Origin: Eremomyces bilateralis CBS 781.70
Lineage: Eukaryota; Ascomycota; Dothideomycetes; Eremomycetales; Eremomycetaceae
Assembly (NCBI RefSeq): GCF_010015585.1
Contig: NW_022985084.1
Coordinates: 107,985-171,984 of the forward strand
Length of the DNA: 64,000 bases
Reading direction: 5' to 3'
Below the pieces are notes generated by a model, which was not told where the DNA came from, ran no database searches, and saw only the letters and a program-made list of their open reading frames with translations. Made by a program: the position numbers and the translations under genes. Position 1 is the stretch's first letter; every line of letters starts with the position of its first letter. Below, one piece after another: positions 46,571 to 57,637 of this stretch.

Positions 46571-49309
46571 ATGCCCTATGTTGGTGCCTTCCTCCATCCT
46601 TCTCTACACGCCCTCCAAATCTACGGCGCCAACACCAATGTGGGGAAAACCATAGCTTCCACGGTCCTGTGCCGAGCACTTCGGTCCCGGCGAAAGGGCG
46701 CGGCGGTGCGATATGTGAAGCCGGTGTCCACGGGACCAGACTGGGAAGCGGATGATGGGTGAGTAGGGCATCTCGTGAGGGTCAATTGGTGGATTTGCAC
46801 GGGATATTGCTAGGTCCGGACCGACGTTCATGCCAGGAGGGGTGGATTGGATGTAGAGAGGATCTAGGAGGGCACAGGCTGACGAGACGGCGGGCATACG
46901 TAGGCACATAACGCGACACGCGAAAGGCGTGGAGTCGACATGTCTCTTCCAATTCGATGAGCCCGTGAGCCCCCATTTGGCAGCGCGAGCAGCCGGGCGA
47001 CCGCTTCCCGACGCCACCATCGTCCAATCCCTCCACGCCTGCCTTCACTCCCATGCCTCCCGTTCGCTATCTCAACTCTCCCACACACTAGTCGAGACCG
47101 CCGGCGCGACGCTCAGCCCCGCCCCCTCCGGCAGCCTGCAAGCGGACCTCTACCGCCCGCTCCGGCTCCCGGTGCTCCTCGTCGGGGATCCGAAGCTGGG
47201 GGGCATCGGCGCGACCATCAGCGCGTACGAGTCGTTGCGGATCCGGGGGTACGATGTCGATGGGGTGGTGGTGTTCCGCGAGGGCGACGCGCATGCGGAC
47301 CGGCGGTACGGGAACTATGAGTACTTGCGGGAGTGGTTCTGGAAGGAGGGCAGGAGGGTTCCGGTGTGGGGATGGGAGATGCCGCCGGAAAGACACGTGG
47401 ATGAGAAGCAAGATGAGAAAAACTTGAGCGGGTACTATGGCGGAATGGAGAACGTGGAGGAAGTGCGCAATGTGATGGGGAGAATGGAAGAACGACATGA
47501 TGAGCGGATCAAGGAGGTTCAAAGTCTCCCCCAGAGAGCACATGAACGTGTCTGGTACCCATTCACGCAACATCAAGGACGGACCGAGAAAGACATCATG
47601 GCCATCGATTCGGCCCACGGGGATTTCTTCCAGACGCTCTCCCCTCCATCAACATCGCATTCTGCTCCGGAATCTAACAAAGCATCGGAATCATCCGCAC
47701 CACCATCCCTTCTATCTCCCCTTTTCGACGCCTCCGCCTCCTGGTGGACTCAAGGCCTTGGCCACTCGAACCCCTCCCTTGCCATGGCCGCTGCCCACGC
47801 CGCGACGCGCTATGGTCACGTCATGTTCGCCTCCGGCGCGCACGAGCCGGCGGTCGGGCTGATCGAGGATGTGATTCAGACGCTAGGGAACGAGCGATTG
47901 ACGCGCGGGTTCTACAGCGACGACGGGAGCACGGCGATGGAGGTAGCTCTGAAAATGGGCCTGAGTGCATGGGAAAGACGGACGGGGATCGCGAGAGGGA
48001 CAGATAAAGAGGGGGAGGAGACGCTGATTTTGGGGTTGACGGGGAGCTATCATGGGGATACGATCGGGGTGATGGATTGCTCGGAGCCGGGGGTGTATAA
48101 CGAGAAGGTGAGCTGGTATCGGGGGAGGGGCTTCTGGTTCGACTATCCGACGGTGGGGATGAAGGATGGGAAGTGGAGAGTCGAGGTGCCGGATAGCTTG
48201 AAGGCGGAGTTGGGGGAAGGGATGGTGGCTGATGAGCTTGCGGGTGTGTTTGATCTGGAAGCGCGGCAGGATGACCGAAAGCGATACGAAGCATTCATCC
48301 TGGAGACGCTGAAAACGGAAATTCAAGAGAAGGGAAAGAGGTTCGGAGCCCTGATAATGGAGCCGGTGATACTCGGCGCAGGAGGCATGTTTTTCGCGTA
48401 AGTCTTCTCGGCATCTCTGGACATTCGACACATTCGACGACTAACACTGCACAGCGACCCTCTCTTCCAGGCAACCCTAGTCCACACCATCCGCTCCAAC
48501 CCCTCTCTCTTCTCCGACCACACCAACCCCTCCGACCCGCGCGACTGGCGCGGCCTCCCCATCATCTTCGACGAGGTCTTCACCGGAATCTACCGCCTCG
48601 GCCGCCCCTCCGCCGCCTCATTTCTCGGCGTCACCCCCGACATCTCCGCCCACGCCAAGCTGCTCACCGGCGGCCTGCTGCCGCTCAGCCTGACCATGGC
48701 TAGCGAGAGCATCTTCAACGCGTTCCTGAGCGCGGAGAAGAGCGAGGCGCTGTTGCATGGGCATAGCTATACGGCGCATCCGATGGGGTGTGAGGTTGGG
48801 AGGGAGAGTTTGAGGAAGCTGGGAGAGTTGGAGAGGGAGGGAGAGGATTGGGGTGCGTGGAAGCGGGATTGGGCGGCGGATAGAGAGGTCGGTCAAGGGG
48901 AAGACAGTCGCAGCGGACAAGGGCTCGCTTCTACTTCTACGGACGTATGGAGCTGCTGGTCCAAGCAGTTTGTGGGCCGCCTGAGCGGTCGAGACGACGT
49001 GGAGCGCGTATGGGCGCTGGGGAGCGTGCTAGCGGTGACGTTGGTGGATCGCGCTGGATCGGGTACGTTGGCTTGCGTCGAGTCGTCTTCACTGCTTTGC
49101 ATATTGCACTTACTGACTATAACCGTGTTATAGGATATACATCTACAGCCACCGCTGGACTCCAGCGCAAGCTCATGGCCGAAGCGGCAACGTATGGATG
49201 GGGGGTTCACTCGCGCGTGCTGGGCAATGTGATCTATTTCATGGCGAGCCAGACAAGCACGAGCGAGGTGCTGGCGGGGGTAGAGACGATGATATGGAGG
49301 AGTCTGTGA
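46571..49309 (+). CDS. bioDA: Bifunctional dethiobiotin synthetase / DAPA aminotransferase (BioDA)
   Basis: Carries two consecutive biotin-synthesis steps in one chain: formation of 7,8-diaminopelargonic acid (aminotransferase) and its closure to dethiobiotin (synthetase). Exons 46571-46758, 46904-48397, 48455-49062 and 49134-49309 give 821 aa. The N-terminal synthetase has the P-loop GANTNVGKT at residues 19-27, VKPVSTG, and PVLLVGDPKLGGIGATI. The aminotransferase half begins near residue 300 (VWYPFTQHQG) with ASWWTQGLGHSNPSL, FYSDDGSTAMEVALKMG, GSYHGDTIGVMDCS, FDEVFTGIYRLGR, and the PLP lysine near K629 in HAKLLTGG. HGHSYTAHPMGCEVG follows. The first intron is 145 nt, long for this window. 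The protein ends Trp-Arg-Ser-Leu, not a standard peroxisomal tail. Confidence 0.95.
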
Positions 49310-51140
49310 ACTAACGCAGGACCATTCTGATAGGTGCGGTTGGCTTGTACCCTCTGTGGATAGCGATTATCATCCTTGCGGCAATTGCATCCTGCAACTG
49401 GTCACGTTGCAGAGAGAACTGCATCGACCTGCTTCTTTGGGATTGATACCTTATGTAGATATGGACAGACGAGAGACGATGCCAGCAACGGGATTTACTA
49501 ACTACCCAACCGCCTGTGTGGCCCGGATGCCCAGATGCCCGGATGCCCAGATGCCCGGATGCCCAGATGCCCAGATGCCCAGATGGCTGATATCCCGATG
49601 GCGGATGTCCAGATTCATTATCGAAATACGGTTAAGATGAAACCAGCGGGGCAAACCGGCATTTTAAGTGTGCCATACGATAACCCGCATGAATTCCCGG
49701 CTGACGGCGATGGATTTCGTACTGGCACTCTGGCAGATTAAATACCTGCCGATCGATCTTCTCGAAAGAGCGGGGTGGCGTCGGGGATAAGAATCATCAC
49801 AGACACCCGTCGTCAAGTCTTCATATGTACCTCGACTCTTCCCTGTGGCCCTTTGTTTTCTGCGGTTGATTAATCCCGAATACCGTATCCCGGGTTGTAC
49901 GTAGAAAGGTTGGTGACGTGTAATCCAGTCGTAGTATTATTTTATATTTAATAGTGTAAGAGATCAACCGCGCGTTGGCGCACCCGATCGCCCCGCGCCT
50001 CCACCTTTTCTCTCCATCCACAGCATCACGATCGCCCGTGCAACCGTTGCCTCTTCGGCCTTCGCCACCAGCTTCCAGAACGCCAGAAACACCAGAATTC
50101 AGCACAGGGCCACAGGCAGTTTCTGGTCGTAAGTGTGGGGGAACACGAGGACGCTGGAATAGGGTCATCACTCATCAGGGGCCCGTGGACTGACCCTGCA
50201 TCTCTGCCCTCTGGCCGGTCCATCCCTTGCCACATACTGCATACACCTTCTGGTTTACTGGTACTGCCCCATTGCCCATTTATCTGCCCATTTATCTGCC
50301 CGCCGCAATTTCAATCCCGGCGGTTTCAGAACCTCGTGTGTCAACACATAACGGGAGCATCGACGTGGAGACAGAACGCTCGCATCGAATACTAAGTGGC
50401 ACGATGGTCTTGTGCAGCTTCAATCCTTTACATTTCACGAAGGCGCTGTGCATTCCGACTTTCTGAGACGGGAGGAAGGGTATTATTACTCCGTAAAATA
50501 CCGCTGTTCGACTGTCGTCACTCCCGTCGATCAATTATCAAAGCCAAGAGGGACCTAATCCAACCTCCAGGGCACCTTAACAGTTGATCAGTCCCGTTCC
50601 CTCAAGTCGTCCTTCCTACTCTCTTCGAGTCTCAATTGACGTCTTTGTCTCAATTTCTGTCCGATCTTCTACCTAAGTCGAATCCTGGTTACGGATCCGG
50701 TTCCGTCGGTACCTGTACCGCGTACCTACTGGTTCGCATCATCTGGTGGTTGCACATACCACGGAAACAGTCGGGCCTTCCCGAGTTCCCGTTGAGCCTC
50801 AACTTCCAGTCGCAAACACGGTTCGAAGAGCCAGGCGCCATTGAATTGGCCGTTGATCAATGAGGCCAAGGCGCATGAGGAGGGATCATGCTGCACTTTG
50901 CGACGTCAAGACAATGTTGACCGGTCTGCAAGTATACTGCTACATTCTTTGATAACACCCAATTGTTCGGTCATCATGGTTCATGGGTAGAATATCTGGA
51001 CATCTTCACATGTATACATGAGCGTTGCATCCTCTTCCGGTCCTTGATCCGTTGCTTTATGTGTTTTCCTTGAACAGTTTCCCTAGATACCATTCTTCCT
51101 CTACCATCCGGATATACCTCCCTGGACCATCACGACCTCG
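49310..51140. other. Intergenic region bioDA / unknown gene
   Basis: About 1.8 kb without a supportable gene, containing the CCCRGATG minisatellite at 49522-49585. The right half (50600-51140) is probably promoter for the gene at 51141. Frames are short and unremarkable. Confidence 0.45.
49522..49585. repeat. Minisatellite, 8 copies of 8-bp CCCRGATG
   Basis: Eight head-to-tail copies of CCC[AG]GATG (64 bp), alternating CCCGGATG and CCCAGATG in the left part and uniform CCCAGATG at the right end. It is noncoding by context. Copy number is likely to vary between strains. Confidence 0.9.
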
Positions 51141-52997
51141 ATGCCCCGACTGCAACCGGGCGATCGCCCCGCTCACCCGCCGGAGAAACACTGGCTCTTC
51201 CGCGGCGCCCAATCCGCCTTGTTCTGGTTCATCTCCTGTGGGCCGTGTCATGTCGCTGCGCATCAATCCCGTCGCAAGAAACAGGCGCGCCGAGCGCGCT
51301 GTGAGCGGCAGCAGGAGCAGAGTTCCAACCCCGACCGATATCACCATCCGTCTCCCTTCGACATCAACCCATACTGGAACGAGGAGATGGAGATGGGCCC
51401 GGGGCCGCCGCAGAGACGAGTCAAGAAGCGGGCGACCAACATGTCTGCCACGACGGATCGAAGCATGAGCATCGGGATGCGGACGATGACGACGAGTACG
51501 ACGGGGTCGAGAACGGAGATGATGGAGGTGGTGAGACCAGAGAGCGTGCATCTCGGGCGGCCCGGCTGGAATTTGCGACGCTATCAACGAGCGGACGAGG
51601 AGCTGTTCTTGACCGATGCGACGGATACCGATGGTGAACAGTGCGGGGCGCTCGATGGACCCGACGACACATCCGAGAACGCATCTCGACTCGGCCCTGT
51701 CCGACAAGGCAACGCCATGGGGAGTTCGGTCGGCATGGGCGGCGTCCCTCCCCACTCGACCTGCGAGTTGGCTCATCCGCATCTCCATCGCGTGGTGTCG
51801 CGGCCCACGCCCACGAGCTCCTTCTACACCACCAGCACGCCGACGGTGCCTGAGCTGCTCCAACCCGTCGTGACCCCGCGTCTGGCGGAGTACGCGAACA
51901 AGTCCGACACCGCGCTACGATGGCTGAAAGAGCCGCCTCCGAGTGCCGCGTTCATGGAAGGCAAAGAGCCGAGGAATCGGAGTCGAAGTAGAAGCGGTAG
52001 TGAGGCGAGTAGGCGACGTGGTCGGACCGAAAATGGAAGGGTATACGCTAGCGAAGGTGGACGAGCGAGCAGTTTTTCGTTTGCGAACGCGAGTACTAGC
52101 ACTCTCACCAAAGATCTCGCCGCAAGGATTTTATACGAGAAGGCCCAACGATCGAGCACGGCAACGGGAACCGCGACGACCACGTCCCGGGGATCCCGGA
52201 TCTCGCTCGATCAGGGGCTGCATGCGCAGTTCCAATCCATCACGAAGACACGCTCCGCCACGACGATCAGCACCAATTCCACCGCGACTCCATCACCGAC
52301 ACCTTCAAAAATGTTCGGTACGGCGCAACGGGCCAAATGGAAACCCGCGCCACGCACGGTGTCCGGGTCCTCGGCCACCACCTCATCATCCACCGACTCG
52401 CTCTCCTCCCTCGACAACCTCTTCGACGCGCCCCTCACCAGCGCTTCCATCAAGCGCCGAAAATCCCGAACCGGCGTCACCGCCGCGGTCACGCATCACG
52501 AGCATCCCGACCGTCCCTTCCACGCTCCACCCGGCGGATTCGCCTTCGCCTCCCCCCACCATCCTCTCCGCCCGTCCACCTCCCGCAAGCAGCTCAGCAC
52601 GATCATGAGCAGCGGCGAGACCTCCCCTGCGAACAACGGTACGCCGTCATCGCAATACCCGCATCGAAACTCGTCCGCAAACGATCCAGCCATGATGAAA
52701 TCGGGCGGGGGGAACGGCCAATCGCGGCGACCACGGCAGGACAGCGCCTACGCCCGCGCTATGTGCAAGGGAAAGTCGAACGCAAACGCGAACCGACCAC
52801 CGACACTGGCGCGGAGCGTGACCGGGTATGACGGCGCCAACGACCAATCGCTCCGGGAATGGGACGCGGTGATGGCGCTGGACGGCGCCGCTGACGCGGA
52901 CGAGGAGCCCGATTCCACGACGGAGCGGGGCGGGCGCGCGATCGGGATGGAGCGGACGACGGTGGATGGGCGGTGGCGGTGGAGTACGGGGTTTTGA
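51141..52997 (+). CDS. Conserved-looking uncharacterised protein, 618 aa
   Basis: Not assigned to a named family. It is one uninterrupted frame of 618 residues. The N terminus is the most structured part: MPRLQPGDRPAHPPEKHW followed by a short hydrophobic segment with two cysteines (ALFWFISCGPC) and then a strongly basic stretch, then a HPSPFDINPYWNEEM-type block. This layout resembles a fungal family of unknown function I have seen in Eurotiomycetes. The hydrophobic-Cys patch could be a lipid-modified or membrane-associated anchor. The rest is disordered, rich in Ser, Thr, Arg and Pro, with RSRSRSGSEASRRR as an SR-like patch. No catalytic motif seen. A trailing WNLRRYQRADEELF block near residues 140-155 is probably also conserved. 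Function unknown. Confidence 0.8.
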   Translation: MPRLQPGDRPAHPPEKHWLFRGAQSALFWFISCGPCHVAAHQSRRKKQARRARCERQQEQSSNPDRYHHPSPFDINPYWNEEMEMGPGPPQRRVKKRATNMSATTDRSMSIGMRTMTTSTTGSRTEMMEVVRPESVHLGRPGWNLRRYQRADEELFLTDATDTDGEQCGALDGPDDTSENASRLGPVRQGNAMGSSVGMGGVPPHSTCELAHPHLHRVVSRPTPTSSFYTTSTPTVPELLQPVVTPRLAEYANKSDTALRWLKEPPPSAAFMEGKEPRNRSRSRSGSEASRRRGRTENGRVYASEGGRASSFSFANASTSTLTKDLAARILYEKAQRSSTATGTATTTSRGSRISLDQGLHAQFQSITKTRSATTISTNSTATPSPTPSKMFGTAQRAKWKPAPRTVSGSSATTSSSTDSLSSLDNLFDAPLTSASIKRRKSRTGVTAAVTHHEHPDRPFHAPPGGFAFASPHHPLRPSTSRKQLSTIMSSGETSPANNGTPSSQYPHRNSSANDPAMMKSGGGNGQSRRPRQDSAYARAMCKGKSNANANRPPTLARSVTGYDGANDQSLREWDAVMALDGAADADEEPDSTTERGGRAIGMERTTVDGRWRWSTGF

Positions 52998-53452
52998 ATT
53001 GGACCGGTCGGCGGAGGACCGTTGATGATTGACGTCGGGGATAACGGACGGGCGGAACCTAGGAGCATTGGATGGCGCGCGATATCACGATGGTGCGGGA
53101 CACTGCATGGGTTGGCTGACTGCATGGACTGGCCAAGTTAGCCCGACGTGAATAGAGCGGAGGGGATTTGTACGATGCGTTCAGTGATTTTGAATATCAT
53201 TCATAGACTCGGCGTAAGCACGACAAGCACATTGTGGATGTTACATTACTCAATGAAAGTAGACGGTTATACCGTGTCATGGAGAGATAAGAATCGGATC
53301 TTCCATCCCCACATCCAAGTGATGAGACTAGACTTACATGTATGAATTTCAAGGCAACCGGACCCAACCTATCCTGACGCCGCGCCCACTTCTCTCAAAA
53401 TGAGAGAAGATGCGCATTGGGTGTACCTTATCTCCGGAGCTTCCCTCCCCAC
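52998..53452. other. Intergenic region between convergent unknown genes
   Basis: A 455 bp spacer between convergent 3' ends, presumed to hold both UTRs and terminators. No gene seen. Confidence 0.45.
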
Positions 53453-54077
53453 TCAATCCTCCCAAACACTCCGCATCCTCTCCTCCTTCTTCCTCTCCTC
53501 CTCCCTCGCCTCCTCCACCCGCCTCCTCTCCCTCTCCCTCGCCTCGTCCCTCCGCTTCCTCTCCCGCTCCCTCACCACCTTCTCATACTCCTTCTCCTCC
53601 TCCGTCGCCCGTCCCACCTTCACCCCCAGCGCCCCCGCAATCAGCCGCCGCGCCACCGCCGCCGACTTGTCCGGTCGTACGGACGCGTCGCCGGAGCTGG
53701 TGGGTGTCGTCCTGGAGGAGGATGCGTAGGAGGGGTGGAGAGAGGAGAGGTGAGTGTCGTGGGAGGGGAAGGTCGCGGATGGTGAGGCGGGGGTAGGCGG
53801 TGGTGGGGAGGGAGACTGGGCCGGCACTACGCCTCCATCGGAGCTTGCAGACGCTTTCGTGGGCTGTTTCTCAGGCTTGGTTGCGGTGTCATCATCAGAG
53901 AACTCGTCCTCCCAGGAATCGGCGACGGGTTCGGCAGGTGGTTTTTTCGAGGCGGAGTTTCTGGGGGAGATTTCGAGTTGGGAAATATCGGGGAGGGAAT
54001 CTGGGGAGGTTAGTCGAACTACGGGTGCTGATCGGGGCGGCTGGCATTGAAACACCTTTTGCTGACTTGGGGGCCAT
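53453..54077 (-). CDS. Uncharacterised small coiled-coil protein, 189 aa
   Basis: No named family. Two exons on the minus strand, 54077-54056 (only 22 nt) and 54000-53453. Joined, they start MAPKSAKDSLPDISQLEISP, with the Asp codon split. The longer unspliced frame instead starts inside the 55-nt intron. Residues about 30-45 hold a W-E-D-E-F acidic block (DSWEDEFSDDD). The middle is Pro/Ser/Thr-rich. The last 60 residues form a highly charged coiled coil of R, E and K heptads (ERERKRRDEARERERRR) ending SVWED. The tryptophan-acidic blocks near both ends look like short binding motifs. The function is not known; cytosolic or nuclear location cannot be decided. Confidence 0.75.
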
Positions 54078-54740
54078 GGGGAAGGGTGGGATTGCAGAGA
54101 GGCGGAGTTATACGAAGCGATTGAGCAGGCGTGAGAGCGTCGATGTGGCGGATACGGTGGATGGTTGGTCTATACTATATCATTGTTGTACGAATACCTT
54201 TTCAGTATATAAAACGGCGAAGGAACAATACTAAGTCTTCTCTCATCCATCGGGTTCAGAAATTGCGGAATAACGCGGGGGGTGGGGGAGGCTTGGCGCT
54301 CTGCTGGACAATCCTCCGTTCCAACGAAATCTCAAGAGTCCACGCCTCAAATAACACCTCAGGAGTAAGGACTCAGGAGGCATGACGTGCCATACCCGCC
54401 GATGGGTAAAGCCAGCCTCCGATATTCCACCTCAAAGCTCTATCCCGTGATTCGGCAGAGTCCGAGGCCTGAAGCCGTCAGCCGACACTGGGGAACCCGA
54501 AACCGGAGAGCCGCTATTCCCTGGTTATTCCCTGGTTATTCCCTGGCTATCCCCGAGCATTGCCGTGGGAATAATCATGTCCGTCCGTATAAATACACGA
54601 GGCAGGTCCTCAATTGTGTGACAACTGCTTGAATTCTTCTTGGATGTGGATGTATACTGGACGGGACATGTAAAACAGCGTATACGTCTTTGAAATCCGC
54701 GTTCCGTTCATTTGTATACCCGCAAAAGCTCCCCGGCATC
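54078..54740. other. Intergenic region upstream of the CoA-ligase fusion gene
   Basis: About 660 bp that probably holds divergent promoters for the coiled-coil gene and the CoA-ligase gene. It contains the 11-bp direct repeat at 54516-54548. Confidence 0.45.
54516..54548. repeat. Three tandem copies of an 11-bp unit (ATTCCCTGGTT)
   Basis: Two exact copies and one copy with a single change (CTGGCT) stand head to tail 190-225 bp upstream of the CoA-ligase start codon. This could be a repeated factor site or replication slippage. Confidence 0.7.
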
Positions 54741-57008
54741 ATGCTTCGCTCCTCTCGGCATCTCCTCTCCTCCCCCTCGATCCCCCATTCTGCCCGCCTC
54801 TTTTCCTCATCCGCGGTCCACCATGACTATTCCGACACGATCGGAAACCTCAAAATCGGCAAGGACACCCGCGTCATCTTCCAAGGCTTCACCGGCCGCC
54901 AGGCCACCGCCAACGCGAAGCAGTCCATCGAATGGGGGACGAACATCGTCGGCGGCGTGAGGCCCGGCAAGGAAGGCGAGCATCTGGGCCTGCCCGTGCT
55001 CCCGAGCGTGCGGAAGGCGAAGGAGCTGCTGAATCCGCACGCGACAGGCATTTATGTCGCGGCGCATCAGGCCACCGGGGCCATTGAGGAAGCCATCGAG
55101 GCGGAGATTCCGCTGATCGTGGCGGTGGCGGAACATATTCCGCTACATGATATCCTGCGTGTAAGTCCAAACCTCGAAACCATGCCATTGGTTTTCGTGC
55201 CTCGCAATGGGAGCTGAGAGAAGCCAGATCCACTCCGTTTTGCAGACGCAATCGAAATCGCGCCTCGTCGGAGCCAATTCCCCAGGGATCATCTCCGCCC
55301 TGGGCCACTGCAGAATCGGATTCCAGCCCCTCCCAACCTTCTTACCCGGCCATGTGGGTATCATCGCCAAATCCGGGACTCTCGGCTACGAGACCGTCGC
55401 GTCGCTCACCCGTGAAGGGCTCGGCCAGAGTCTTTGCATCGGCATGGGCGGCGACGTCGTCGCCGGAACCAACTTCGTGGACGGCTTGCGTCTCTTCGAG
55501 CACGATGATGATACCGAGGCCATCATTATCGTGGGAGAGGTGGGTGGACGGGCCGAGGAAGATGCGGCGGAATGGATCGCGGACTATAAACGGCGGACGG
55601 CCAACCCCAAGTGAGTTTCGAGAATAAGGGCATAGGAGGAGTTCCAACTGACCAAATATCAGGCCGATCGCCGCCCTCGTGGGAGGCATGTGCGCGAAGC
55701 CAGGCTATGTGATGGGCCACGCGGGAGCATGGGCAGCGCCTGGTGAATCATCATCGTGGGAGAAGTTCAGGGCACTGGAGAACGCCGGAGTGGCCATGGT
55801 GGACCATCCATCGAAGTTCGGCGGCGTGATGAAGACGCTCCTTGCCAACAGCGGGCGAAATGTCGAGAAGATCGTGAGTTCACTTGAACCTAGACACCGT
55901 AGCCGTTCTTCTAACGCAATGGAAACAGAATCAATCCGCGAGCGCTGCTCAACGGAGAGGATACCACACCTCGTCCCGACGCACTCCTGTCCGTCCCACT
56001 CTCCCATCCGCGACTCCGCATGTCAACGACCGCCGGAGCCTGCACATCAGCGCCGACCAAGCCGGCCAAATGCTCTCCTCGCGGGGCTTCCCCGTCTCCG
56101 CGGACGAGCCGACCCCTTCCGACTCCCAGCTTCTCGTCCTCACCGTGGACCGCACGGCACGAACCCCCTGCATCATCGCATCGCCGACGACCAACCCGTC
56201 TGGCGTCCACAAGCGAGCGGCCAAATTCCCCTTCGACCACCGCGCCGGCCCCACGTCGACGACGGTGTCCGCGATCCTGAACCACCTGCAACTCGGCTCT
56301 GCACCACCCACAGTCCAGTCGTCCGTCGGCAAGCTGATCAACTCCCTCTACGACATCTACACATCCCACGAGGCCGTCTCGCTATCCGTGCACGTCTCAC
56401 TTTCTCCACCGTCCGAGTCCACCCCGTCCCCACCCCTTCAGATCACCTCCCCCAACTTCTCCTTCGACGACGCCGCCTTCCGCAGCTGCAAGCGTCACGC
56501 CGACCTGCACACCACCTCGCGCGTCACCACGGGGACCCACCCCACCGAACTGGCCGCTGAGCCGCACGGCATCGTCTACGTCCACCTGACGAACCCCGAC
56601 GCCCGCATCGGCACCCTGGTGAACGGCGCGGGCCTCGCGATGAACACCGTCGACGCCCTCGCCGCGCGCGGCGGCCAGGCGACCAACTTCCTCGACACCG
56701 GCGGCAAGGCCACGTCCGACACCGTGAAGACGTCGTTCGAGCTGATCCTCCGCGATGAGCGCGTCAAGGTTGTGTTTGTGAATATCTTCGGGGGCTTGAC
56801 GCTGGGCGATATGATTGCTGAGGGTGTCATTAAGGCGTTCCGGGAGTTGGGTTTGGATAAAGAGGGGGCGGTGCCGGTCGTGGTGAGAATCCGGGGCACA
56901 AATGAAGAGGCGGGGCAGACCATGATCAAGGAGAGTGGGCTGCCGTTGTATGCATTTATTGATTTCGAGGAGGCCGCCGCGAAGGCAATCGAGTTGGCCG
57001 GACGATGA
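54741..57008 (+). CDS. Succinyl-CoA ligase-like alpha-beta fusion protein, mitochondrial
   Basis: A single chain of 697 aa joining an alpha-type CoA ligase to a beta-type partner. Exons 54741-55160, 55228-55610, 55663-55873 and 55929-57008. The N terminus is a mitochondrial-type presequence (Arg/Ser-rich, no acids until about residue 30). The alpha part (about 32-320) has the CoA-binding GFTGRQAT, GGVRPGKEG and the phosphohistidine loop GHAGA with His at about residue 287. The beta part has an LHxxxAxQMLSSRGFPV start like the beta N terminus and a complete C-terminal ligase domain: NGAGLAMNTVDAL, GGQATNFLDTGG, VVFVNIFGG. The stretch between (about residues 375-540), where ATP-grasp residues belong, is shortened and divergent; I see neither the Gly-rich ATP loop nor the E-INPL block. 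So either nucleotide binding is lost or another partner supplies it. Whether it is a succinyl-CoA ligase paralog or acts on another acid is open. Confidence 0.88.
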
Positions 57009-57637
57009 ACACCGTCGAAAGTTGGATTGCACTGTACATATTGGTAGATCATTTAGACTTGATGCGCATCAAAAGACCTTTGAAGATGAATGTTTCCTCG
57101 TACAGTTGGGCATTAAGCGGAGCGTGATACAAATGCAGATATCACAAAGACGCGGGCATGATGAGCACCATGTGGCTTAAGACTTGCTTCCATTTCATGA
57201 CTCCTATCTAGATGAAAGAATCTACCCTCTGTAGAGTCCTCCTATCTGATGCTTCTGATCTGTTAATCCACCTTGCAACGAACTATCGTGATGTCACTCT
57301 GGGCACCACCCGACTCATCTCTCAGAATCCTCCATGATCAACCTATTCTCTCTTCTCAATCTCATCCGTCCATCTCATAGCTTTTTTTTGTGATTTTCTG
57401 TCAAATATGAAAAGAAAAAGGAACCGGGGCAGGCATGTGTATGAGGATTGGGGAAACCATGCGTAGAATTAGTGTTAATGGTGCTGTGTGAAGTGCCTTT
57501 GAAGAAGTGCCCATGACCCGAGTCCGAGGAAGCCAGGATGAAGGAAGCAAGCCGAGTTATATGTAGCGACTCCGAGCAATGACGCTTACTTAAGACTGCC
57601 GAAATGGAGTGCAGGGCAGTAGCTGGAAATTCCGGGT
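57009..57637. other. Intergenic region between convergent genes
   Basis: A 629 bp spacer between the 3' ends of the CoA-ligase fusion and the RRM gene. No gene seen; it should contain both 3' UTRs. Confidence 0.45.
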
